Assembly (NCBI RefSeq): GCF_003480255.1
Contig: NZ_QUIN01000020.1
Coordinates: 1 to 46,394 of the forward strand
Direction of reading: 5' to 3'
Source: Erysipelatoclostridium sp. AM42-17
Lineage (GTDB): Bacteria; Bacillota_I; Bacilli_A; Erysipelotrichales; Coprobacillaceae
Length of the DNA stretch: 46,394 bases
Below the pieces are notes generated by a model. That model did not search any database, was not told the DNA's origin, and saw nothing but the letters and a program-made list of their open reading frames with translations. Below are positions 35,159 through 45,000 of this stretch, piece by piece; within the stretch, counting starts at the first letter, position 1, and every line of letters begins with the position of its first letter. Position numbers and translations under genes: made by a program.

Positions 35159-36514
35159 ATGAAGAACAAAAAAAATAAAAGATGTAGAGTGATGGGGTGG
35201 ATATTATCATTATGTATGATATTTACAATGTTACCTGTTTCTGTTTTTGCTGAAAATGATTATCCAGATGATATTGAAATCGATGCTACATTCGATGGCT
35301 TTGCTATGGACATATTTTTAAATGATCAGCGAGTTCAAGGTGGACCAGCACCACATATTCAAGGCACAGCAAAAGGATATGCTTCAGGACAAATTCATAA
35401 CGTAATCAAAATTCAATTAGATTTTGGTGCAGGTAATATTGGAAGCGTGACAATCAATGGTCAAAATATGACCATAAATGAAGATGTTCGAGATGAGGTG
35501 TCATTTGAAGTTGATCCTGCAAGTAACTACACTATCGTTGTAACAAAAAGACAAGATGAAACACATATACCTAGAACATTAATATGGGATAGTAATAAAA
35601 CAAATAATCCTGATTTACATGATGATGAATTATTAAAAAATGGGAGTATTGAAATTATTGATATCAAAGATGAAAATGGAAGTTCAGTAGGATTAAATGA
35701 TGTAAAACAAGACTTAAATAAGAATAACGGTTGGGCAAGTATTATTCCCGGATCAAAAGTAATTTTAAAATTGAAACCTGATTACGGGTATCAACTAACA
35801 ACCATTAAAATCAATGATCAAGAATTGATAGCTAGTCAAGAACAATCTATATTTACTTATACAATGCCTGATACGAATGTTCATATTAGCGGTATCTTTA
35901 CAAAAGTAGACGATCAGGTTAAAACGCTATCGAATGAAGTAAAAAGTGGTACAATACAAATTGATAATTCAGAGATTGATACCGGTTCAGTTGTCTTATC
36001 AGTTAATGATACATCATTATCTGATAATCAAAAATCAAATTTTCAAAAGTCAATTTCAGGCTATCAAATTTCATCATATTTAGATATCAATTTAAATCAA
36101 GTCATTTATAAAGGTACCAAGGATGAAGTTTGGCAAAATGAATTGAAGAATTTACAAAAGAATGCAACTATTTCACTTCAATTACAAAACAATATTAATG
36201 GTAATGAAATGATAGTGGTACACGAAAAGCATGATGGCAGCTATGAAACAATTCCAACAACATATAATCCTTATGACCACAGTATTACTTTTGAAACATC
36301 AAGCTTTTCAAATTATGCTCTTGCTAGTAAAATAACAACTACTAATCAAAATTCAAACAATATAACGAATCATTCGATTGACACAAAAAAGAAAGCAGTC
36401 AAAACAGGAGATACTATGAATAATGTTTATACATGGTTTGTTGTTCTGATCATATCAAGCATCGTATTGACAATGATTGTTTTATATAGGTTAAAAATAG
36501 ATTATGAAAAATAG
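35159..36514 (+). CDS. Secreted surface protein with C-terminal membrane anchor, unknown
   Basis: 451 residues. A signal peptide with likely cleavage after VSVFA (A31) precedes a Gly/Asn-rich beta-type ectodomain. Around 185-250 there is a segment (PGSKVILKLKPDYGYQLTTIKINDQEL, here paraphrased as a repeat-like beta module ending in YTMPDTNVHISGIF) resembling the InlB B-repeat/listeria-bacteroides-type modules of bacterial adhesins. The C-terminus has a KTGD motif, a membrane span (about 423-443) and a basic tail, like a sortase substrate but lacking LPXTG. GGAAGGAG precedes the start. It follows the frameshifted LuxR gene, so it is a plausible target of that regulator. Function unknown. Confidence 0.75.
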   Translation: MKNKKNKRCRVMGWILSLCMIFTMLPVSVFAENDYPDDIEIDATFDGFAMDIFLNDQRVQGGPAPHIQGTAKGYASGQIHNVIKIQLDFGAGNIGSVTINGQNMTINEDVRDEVSFEVDPASNYTIVVTKRQDETHIPRTLIWDSNKTNNPDLHDDELLKNGSIEIIDIKDENGSSVGLNDVKQDLNKNNGWASIIPGSKVILKLKPDYGYQLTTIKINDQELIASQEQSIFTYTMPDTNVHISGIFTKVDDQVKTLSNEVKSGTIQIDNSEIDTGSVVLSVNDTSLSDNQKSNFQKSISGYQISSYLDINLNQVIYKGTKDEVWQNELKNLQKNATISLQLQNNINGNEMIVVHEKHDGSYETIPTTYNPYDHSITFETSSFSNYALASKITTTNQNSNNITNHSIDTKKKAVKTGDTMNNVYTWFVVLIISSIVLTMIVLYRLKIDYEK

Positions 36515-36540
36515 TAACGATATTATCGTTACTATTTTTT
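36507..36540 (+). terminator. Terminator overlapping the surface-protein stop
   Basis: A perfect 15-bp stem, AAAAATAGTAACGAT with ATCGTTACTATTTTT, around a 3-base loop. The TAG stop lies in the left arm. The A- and T-rich ends allow termination in both directions. Confidence 0.9.
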
Positions 36541-36568
36541 CTTGAAATTGATATGAAAAGGTATAAAA

Positions 36569-36590
36569 TATAGTTTGTATTCAAACTATA
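36569..36590. promoter_or_regulatory. Operator palindrome of the MarR-MATE operon
   Basis: TATAGTTTG (36569-36577), TATT, CAAACTATA (36582-36590): 9-bp perfect arms with a 4-base centre. It lies between a TATAAA-type -10 (36562) and the ribosome site AGGAGGG, the usual place and shape of a MarR autoregulatory site. Confidence 0.8.
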
Positions 36591-36602
36591 TAGGAGGGCG
36601 CT

Positions 36603-37046
36603 ATGTTAGAAAATCAATTTCATTATCAATTATTAAAATGTTTTAATCAGCAAAAAAGACTCATCAACCAAGAAACCATAAAAATAAATGTCTTACCAGG
36701 ACAAAGTAAAGTTTTGCAATGTCTATATGAGTATGGTCCATTAACACCTAAAGAAATAGGAATAAACTGTATTATTGATAAGTCAACGACGACAACTTTA
36801 TTAAATAAGATGCAAAAAATGAATTATATTGAAAAGAAAAGTTTAAATCATGATAAGCGCTCTATTCAAATATATCTTACTGATTTAGGTAAAGAGAAAG
36901 CTAAACAAGTTAATCAAATTTGTAAAGAAAAAAACCAACTTATTTTGAAAAATCTCTCTTTAAAAAAACAACAAGAATTGTTAAATTTATTTAAAGAAAT
37001 TAATCAATCATTAGAAAGAAGTGATGATGATGGAAACAAAAAATAA
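36603..37046 (+). CDS. MarR-family transcriptional regulator
   Basis: 147-residue winged-helix regulator. The recognition helix region PKEIGINCIIDKSTTTTLLNKMQK is followed by the wing KSLNHDKRSIQIYLT, which contains the DKR signature of MarR. Helices at both ends form the dimer interface. It probably represses its own operon through the palindrome at 36569-36590 and is released by a small ligand. It overlaps the MATE gene by about 20 bases, so it is translationally coupled to the pump it likely controls. Confidence 0.92.
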   Translation: MLENQFHYQLLKCFNQQKRLINQETIKINVLPGQSKVLQCLYEYGPLTPKEIGINCIIDKSTTTTLLNKMQKMNYIEKKSLNHDKRSIQIYLTDLGKEKAKQVNQICKEKNQLILKNLSLKKQQELLNLFKEINQSLERSDDDGNKK

Positions 37047-38382
37047 CTTTGCTGTAGGGAGTATTCCTCATCATATTATGTCCATAGCTGGACCGATGAT
37101 TGTTGCGCAATTGATTAATGTTCTTTATAACATTATTGATCGTATTTATATAGGGCGAATTCCTCATGTAGCCACGCTTGCTATGGGAGGACTTGGTATT
37201 TGTTTACCGATTATTTCAATAGTGATGGCATTTGCTAATTTATTTGGTATGGGTGGTTCGCCTTTGTGTTCGATTGCTAGAGGACAAGGGAAAAATGATG
37301 AGGCAGAAGAAATTATGGGAAATTCTTTTGCGTTACTTGTTATTTTTGGCATTTTACTTACGCTTATTGGTTTTGTTTTTAGAAAAGATATTCTATGGGC
37401 CTTTGGTGCCAGTCAACATACTATAAGTTATGCTTTAGATTATTTAACGATTTATTTAATAGGAACAGTTTTTGTTTTAATTGGATTAGGAATGAATAGT
37501 TTTATTAATGCTCAGGGGTTTGCTAAAACTGGAATGATGACAGTATTAATAGGAGCTATTTTAAATATAATTTTGGATCCTCTTTTTATCTTTGTTTTCA
37601 ATATGAATGTAAAAGGGGCAGCATTAGCTACTGTTATTTCTCAGTTTATTTCTGCTTTATGGACTTTGCAGTTTTTAACGGGAAAGAAAACAATTCTTAA
37701 ATTAAAAAAGAAATATTTTAAACTTAACTTTAAATATGTTAAACGTATTTTTTCACTTGGAACAGCAGGTTTTATGATGGGAATGACGAATTCAATTGTT
37801 ACTATTGTATGTAATTCAACATTACAAAGTTATGGCGGTGATTTATATGTAGCAATTATGACTATCATTAACTCTATTCGTGAAATAGCGCAATTACCTG
37901 GTCAAGGAATGGCTAATGCCTGTCAACCTGTATTAGGTTATAATTATGGAGCAAAAGAGTATAAACGTGTCTTATATGGTATTCAATTTGTTACGATTGT
38001 TGCTTTTTTAATGATGTTATTTATCTGGCTTATTATTACTTTATTTCCAGAAATCTTTATTCATATTTTTACCCATAATCAAAAAATGCTGACTTATGGA
38101 ACGACTGCTTTACATTTATATTTCTTTGGTTTTTTTATGATGGCTTTTCAAATGGTTGGTCAAGCCACGGCGGTCGGTCTTGGAAAATCAAAACAGGCTA
38201 TTTTCTTTTCAATTTTTAGAAAAGTCATTATCGTTGCTCCTTTAACTATTATTTTGCCCAAATTTATTGGTATTAATGGTGTCTTTATTGCCGAAGCAGT
38301 AAGCAATTTTATAGGTGGTGGAGCTTGTTACATCACAATGTGGTTTACAATAGGCAGAAAACTAAAAACCAAAATAGCATAG
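37024..38382 (+). CDS. MATE-family multidrug efflux transporter
   Basis: About 452 residues with 12 membrane spans in two homologous halves. N-terminal PMIVAQLINVLYNIIDRIYIG and the LGMNSFINAQGFAKTGM block are typical of the NorM/DinF-like MATE proteins of Bacillota. It exports cationic drugs or dyes in exchange for sodium or protons. Three ATG codons follow each other at 37024, 37027 and 37030 after a GTG at 37021, and the ribosome site is weak, so the exact start is open. It overlaps the MarR gene, and the pair forms one regulated unit. Confidence 0.92.
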   Translation: MMMETKNNFAVGSIPHHIMSIAGPMIVAQLINVLYNIIDRIYIGRIPHVATLAMGGLGICLPIISIVMAFANLFGMGGSPLCSIARGQGKNDEAEEIMGNSFALLVIFGILLTLIGFVFRKDILWAFGASQHTISYALDYLTIYLIGTVFVLIGLGMNSFINAQGFAKTGMMTVLIGAILNIILDPLFIFVFNMNVKGAALATVISQFISALWTLQFLTGKKTILKLKKKYFKLNFKYVKRIFSLGTAGFMMGMTNSIVTIVCNSTLQSYGGDLYVAIMTIINSIREIAQLPGQGMANACQPVLGYNYGAKEYKRVLYGIQFVTIVAFLMMLFIWLIITLFPEIFIHIFTHNQKMLTYGTTALHLYFFGFFMMAFQMVGQATAVGLGKSKQAIFFSIFRKVIIVAPLTIILPKFIGINGVFIAEAVSNFIGGGACYITMWFTIGRKLKTKIA

Positions 38383-38397
38383 AAAAGAGATAAAAAA

Positions 38398-38901
38398 ATG
38401 AAAAAACTATATTTAATTGGTGGCACAATGGGAGTGGGTAAAACAACAATTTGTCAAGAACTGAAGAAAAACTTGGATTGCAGTGTCTTTTTAGATGGTG
38501 ATTGGTGTTGGAATAGTCATCCCTTTTGTGTGACTAATGAAACAAAAAACATGGTGTTAGATAATATTTGTTATGTACTTAATAATTTTATTCATTGTAG
38601 TGTCTATGAAAATATTATTTTTTGTTGGGTTATGCATCAACAAAGTATTATTGATGATATCATAAAGCGTTTAGATTTAAAAGAATGTCAAATTATACCT
38701 ATATCATTGGTTTGTGATGAAAGCACACTTAAACAAAGGTTATTAAAAGATATTCAAGAAGGTAAAAGAGAAGAAAGTATTCTTTTACGTAGTGTAGAAA
38801 GAATACCTTTATATAATCAATTAAATACCATAAAAATAGATACAACAAAAAAAACAATCAATGAAATCATTGATGAAATTATAGAATCAGGATTATCCTG
38901 A
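38398..38901 (+). CDS. Small P-loop kinase-like ATPase
   Basis: 167 residues with Walker A GTMGVGKT at 9-16 and an LDGDW motif at about 32-36 that resembles the substrate-binding acidic motif of small-molecule kinases. An arginine-containing lid segment (LLKDIQEGKREESILLRSVERI) follows. The fold resembles shikimate/gluconate or adenylylsulfate-type kinases, but no subfamily can be named. It lies 15 bases after the MATE gene with a GAGA-type ribosome site, so it may be part of that operon, perhaps modifying a drug or metabolite. That last point is conjecture. Confidence 0.75.
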   Translation: MKKLYLIGGTMGVGKTTICQELKKNLDCSVFLDGDWCWNSHPFCVTNETKNMVLDNICYVLNNFIHCSVYENIIFCWVMHQQSIIDDIIKRLDLKECQIIPISLVCDESTLKQRLLKDIQEGKREESILLRSVERIPLYNQLNTIKIDTTKKTINEIIDEIIESGLS

Positions 38902-38910
38902 TTCTTTTTG
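38883..38910 (+). terminator. Terminator after the P-loop kinase gene
   Basis: AGAATCAGGAT and ATCCTGATTCT form an 11-bp stem with a 1-base centre, followed by TTTT. The TGA stop lies in the right arm. Confidence 0.85.
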
Positions 38911-38945
38911 TATACAATCCGTTACATAAAATGTAACACGTTACA
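38908..38945. promoter_or_regulatory. Palindromes in the GH81 gene's upstream region
   Basis: TTGTATACAA (38908-38917) is identical to the core of the oppA2 palindrome. It is followed by a perfect inverted repeat GTTACAT-AAA-ATGTAAC (38921-38937) and a further half-site GTTACA (38940-38945). They cluster between the previous terminator and the GH81 ribosome site, where a promoter is expected; a TAAAAT at 38927-38932 could be a -10, but no convincing -35 is seen. Confidence 0.5.
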
Positions 38946-39022
38946 AGAAGTGACTAAACAATGTAGGAATAAATAAGGATGTGATAATGTAGAGGAAGAA
39001 ATAAGTAGAGGGGAGAAAGAAA

Positions 39023-42000
39023 TTGAAGAAAAAGAAAACAATAAGTAAATATGCAGCGTGTTTTCTAGCACTTAATATGGCAGCAGAGCCAATTACTGGG
39101 TTATCTATGTTTAGACCTAGTGCAATCATGGCTCAACAACAAGATGTTATTACTGAAAGTAACGATCCTTATTTAGTGTCATCAAATAAAGAAGTGACAG
39201 TCAGTTCAGTTCGTGGTGATGCAACAGGTGATTTAGCGACAGATGGAAGTGATGATACGCGTTGGGAAAGTGATTGGCGTGGAGACAAAGCAGAATGGAT
39301 TAAAATTGATTTAAAGAAAGAAACAAAAATCACTAAAATTCATTTGAATTGGGAAGGTGCCTGTGCCAGTGAATATCAAATCCAAATATCAGATGATGAT
39401 GATTCTTGGACAAATATAAAAGAAGTAACTGATGGTAAAGCTGGAAAAATTGATTTTGATTTTGATCAAGTTACAGCGCGTTTTGTAAGAATTTATGCTT
39501 CAAAAAGAGCAATGATAGCTTATGGTGTTTCATTATTTGAATTCCAAGTTTATGGTTTTAATGGCTTATATAAAGTCAATTTAGCACAAAATAAACCAGT
39601 TCAAGCTTCATCATTATTAGATGAATGGTGGATGAAAGATGAAAACGGAAATATCAAACCGGGGGAAACACCAGACGCTAAAAATGCGGTTGATGGGAAT
39701 ATGTCATCTAGATGGCGTTCAGGAAATGATAGTTCTTATTTTAAAGAAAATACACCTCAATGGATCTCAGTAGATTTACAAGGATTATATAAAATCGGGC
39801 AAGTTAACATTACTTATGATGGTGAAGCAGCCGCAACAATTTATGATCTTCAAGTATCTAATGATGGTCAAAATTGGCAAACAGTATATCGTCAATTAAG
39901 AGGTAACAATAAAAAACAAAAGATAAGATTAACTGCTACAGGACGTTATGTTCGTGTTTTATGTAGAAGCAAATTTAGAGATGCTTATATTGCGATTAAA
40001 GAATTAGAAATCTTTAGACAAATGGAAGATGAAAAAGATGTGACACATACTATTCCAGATCTTCCTAAAAAAGAAGTTGTTTCAGTTAAAAATTCAAAAG
40101 CAACTTATAATTCAAATGATATCTACTTTGCTAATCAAGCAAGATATCCAGAATATATTGAAGATAATTTAAAGAATAAACCATTAGCTTCTAATGACTG
40201 GTGGCAATCATTAGTCATTAATGAAACAGGTAATGCTTTATCTTTATTACCTTTAAAAGTTAAATATGAACCAACTAAAGGTTTAGGATTATTAACATAT
40301 AGTAAATCTAAATGGAATAAAGCAGATGATTATACACAAGGTGCAGTTACTGCCTCTAAATCAGAATCAACAATGGCATTCTATGTAGAACCTAGTGATT
40401 TTGATGATAGTCAAGCTTACAACAAAGTAAGTGGTTATGGTGATTATCATGTTAGTGTAAATTACTATGATGCTAATGGTTTATCAATGTCTAATACTTT
40501 TGTTAAGGGTTCACCATATACATACTTTGATTTTCATGATAAAAAGACAATCTCTTTAAATATTAATGATGATGAACAAGCTGGTGTAACAGCAATATTC
40601 TTCGATGAAAAAGGAGATATTTTAACAGAAGAAGGGAAAATAACAACAGACCACATTGGTATTAAAACTGTAACTGGAGATAAAACAAACTATTATGATG
40701 TCAATGTTCCAGCTGATACTCAATTTGAAAAGACAGATACAGGATTAAAGATTACAATTAAAGATGATGATTCTTATATGTCAATTGGAACAATGACAGA
40801 TGCAAGTCAATTGAATCAATTCTACTTACATGGTTATGCCTTTGTAACAGATACTAATGTTGCATATGATTTTGATGAATCTACATCTAAGATTACATCA
40901 AGCTATAATTTAACAACAAAAGTTAAACGTGATGGATTTACTGATCAATCTTATCAATGTATGTTCCCTCATCAATGGGATAAATATGCAAGTGATCAAG
41001 ACTTAACAAAGTTAAATATCATTTATGATTCACCTCGTGGAAATCTTAAATTATATGATGGAAATTCATTTAAAATGCAAGATACTTTCTATGGAATGGT
41101 ACCTGAATTTACAGCACCAACAAATGGAGAATATGATGAAAATGAATTATTATCTTATTTAGATAACTTAGATCAAGGAACTCAAGGAAACTTAGTTGGA
41201 TCTGATGCTTATTGGCAAGGGAAATCACTACATCCTTTAGGAATGGGTGTTCTTGTTGCTGATCAAGTGGGTAATACAGAATATCGTGATAAGTTCTTAG
41301 GTAAAATGAAAACAATCTTAACTGATTGGTTAACATATAGTGGTGAAGGTGATCAGGCATTCTTCTTCTATGATAAAAACTGGGGAACTTTATATTATAA
41401 AGATAGTGAATTTGGGGCTAATAGAGACATTTCTGACCACCACTTTACTTATGGATATTTTGTCTTTGCATGTTCAGTACTAGCAACATATGATGATGAG
41501 TTCTATCAAGATTATAAAGAAATGATTGATTTAATTGTTCGTGATTATGCAAGTCCTGATAAAAATGATAATATGTTCTGTCGTTATCGTAGTTTCGATC
41601 CTTATGAGGGTCATTCATGGGCTGGTGGATATGCTGATAATGATGATGGAAATAACCAAGAAGCAGGAAGTGAATCATTATTTGGTTGGGTAGGTGCTTA
41701 TTTATGGGCAACTAAACGTGAAGATAAAAAGATGAGAGACTCGGCTATCTTTGGATTTACAACAGAATTAAATGCTGTAGAACATTATTGGTTTAATTAT
41801 TATGGTAAATCAAATGATGGTTTAGATCATAGTGGTTGGCCTGAAGATTGGCCAAGTAAGATTATTGGACAAACTTATGGAAGTAGTTATTTCTATGGTA
41901 CTTTCTTTGGTGGATATCCAACTTATATTTATGGTATTCACTGGTGTCCAGTAGGAGAATATATTAGTTACTATGGTGTAGATAAAAAGGCGGCTGCTAA

Positions 42001-45000
42001 TATTTATCAAGGTGTTATTGATGATACAAATGGACAAAAAGCAGCGCATCCTGAAGTAACTGATTATCCAGATACGCTTAACTCTTGGCAACATATCTTC
42101 TTACCATTTTTATCATTAAGCGACAGTGATCGTGCAATGCAAGAATTAAATCATGATACACAATCACAAGCAGAAGGATTTAATACATACTGGTTCTTAA
42201 ATAATATGAAAGATTTAGGACAAAGAACGACTGATATCTGTGCTACTGGTGGTGTTTCTTCATCAGTGTATGTCAAGGAAGTTGATGGTAAAAAACAATA
42301 CCAAGCTATGGTATGGAATCCTACAGATCATGATATTGAAGTTACATTTAAAAACAGTGAAAACAAAGTAGTAGGAAATGCAACAATAGCTGCACAATCA
42401 TTATTGCGTTTAGATCCTACTCAAAAAGATGCTGTACAAACACAAAAACCTACTTTCTCTGTTGAAAGTGATACATATGATGATACTCAATATGTCAAGA
42501 TTTCATCTGAAACTAAAGGTGCAACAATTCACTATACAACTGATGGAAGTACGCCAACAACAAATTCTCCTGTATATAAAGGAAGAATTGCTGTAAGTGA
42601 ATCAACAACAATAAAAGCAATTGCAGTTAAAGATGATTATATTAACTCATCAATGAATTCTGTAAAAATCAATATTGATACAAATTGTATTACTACAGGT
42701 ATTAATCTTGCTACTAATAAACCAGTTGTTGCTTCTAGTGAAAATGGTAATGTAGCAAGTAACGCTACTGATCATAATGCTAAAACGAGATGGGAAGCAG
42801 CCCAAAAAGATGATCAATGGATTTATGTAGATTTACAACAAGAATATGATATTAATAAAGTTAAATTAAGTTGGGAATCAGCATATGCTAAAGGATATGA
42901 AATTCAAGTTTCTAATACTCCAGATGATGAAACAAGTTGGAAAACAGTATACACTGAAACAAATGGTGATGGTAATTTTGATGAAGCTATCTTTAATCCA
43001 ACAAAAGCAAGATATGTCCGTATTAAAATGAACCAAGCTGGTACTGATTATACTTATTCACTTTATGAAATTGGTGTTTATGAAGCACGTAAGATATCAA
43101 AACCACAATTATCATTGAAATCAGGAACATATCAAGGAAATCAATTCTTAAGTATAGCAAGTGGTACAAAGGGTGTTCAATTTAGATATACTACTGATGG
43201 TAGTGAACCAACAGAAAAATCTAAATTATATATTCCGGGGTTAACCCTTACTAAAGATACAAATATTAAAGTTAAAGCATTTAAAAAAGGAATGCTTGCT
43301 TCTGATACCGTTAGTGGAAATTATGTCATTAATAATGGCGTAGATATAGGTGATGAAGACTTATATGATAAAGCACCTAAATTTAGTGTAAAAGAAGATG
43401 AAGAAATTGAAGAAGAATTACTTGCTGGTGAAAAAGGTGCATCAGATACTAATGAATTAATTAGTGGTAACTTAGCTTACAACAAAAATGTTGTTGTCTC
43501 TTCTTTAGAAAATGAAAATAGTAAACAGAATCTTGTTGATGGAAATATTGATTCTACTTGGTCATCTGATTTTAGAAATGTTGAAGATCGAAATAAAGAA
43601 TATTGTTATGTTGACTTAGGTGCTTCTATGGATGTTAATCAAGTAAAATTACATTGGGTTAACAATACAGCACCAGGTAATAAATATGCAATTCAAGTAT
43701 CTGATGATGAAAAGAATTGGAAGACAGTTTATATTTATAATCAAGCAAATAACAATAGTGATGATGCAACAGATGTTTGTAACTTTGATACAATTAAAGC
43801 ACGTTATGTAAGAATGCAAGGTATTAAATTAGGTCAAGGTTATGGTTATGCTTTACGTGAAATGGAAGTAAGAAATTTAACAGACGCACAACCATTTGGA
43901 CAAAACGTAGGTGTTGATGCAATGTATGAAGGAGACACTTATGATAATTTACATGATGGCAATATGGATACATCAACAACATTATCTGGACAAGGTTCAT
44001 TTACATTTGATTTAGCTAAAACATATAACATTGATCGTATGACTTTTGATCATGAACAAGCTGGACAAGGAACATATACGATTTCTTATTCAACAGATGG
44101 TGAAAATTGGACAAAGATTGATTCATCTAATTTAGATAAAAACATTGATTTATCATTTGATGCAGTTGATGCACGTTATATTAAAGTTGATTATAATGTT
44201 GAAGGTTCAATCAATGTTAAAGAATTACAAGTCTATACAGTAGGTTCATCTAGAGATGAAGAAGCTAAAGAAACTATTTATAATGGTGTTGATGCTGTTG
44301 CTTCAACAAATACTCAAGATGCTATAAAAGTATTAAAAGATGAAGATCGTTGGCAAGCTGATGGAAATGACCAAAATGAATGGATTTATATAGATTTAGG
44401 TGAAGCTAAAGATATTAATGAAGTTAAGTTTAATTGGGAAGGAGCTTATGCCAAAGCTTATACAATCCAAGTATCTAATGATGCTTCATCTTGGGATGAT
44501 GTTTATTCTACTGATCAAGGACATGTAGGAGATGATACAGCAAGCTTTGCTACAGTGAATGCACGTTATGTTAAAGTACGTTGTGATCAAAGAGGTACTG
44601 ATTGGGCAGCTTCATTATATTCGATGAAGGCAGGATATGTTGAACCAATTGAATTGGATCATATCTTAGTTGGACCTCAAGAAAGTAAAATTGCTTTAAA
44701 AGATAAGTTACAATTAAATTATGTATTCTATCCAGCAAATGCAACTGATCAATCTATTACATTCAAATCTTCTAATGAAGAAGTTGCAACAGTTAATGCT
44801 AAAGGTGTTGTTACAGCTAAAAAATTAGGTGAAGCAACAATTACAGCTATTGCCGCTAACAACAAAACATATGAAGTTAAAGTAAAAGTAACAGGAAAAA
44901 TCAGTAAACCTTCATTAACATTAGACCAAAAAGTTTATAATAGTGTAGATTTATCATGGGATGCTATTGAATTTGCAGATCATTATAATGTTTATGTAAG

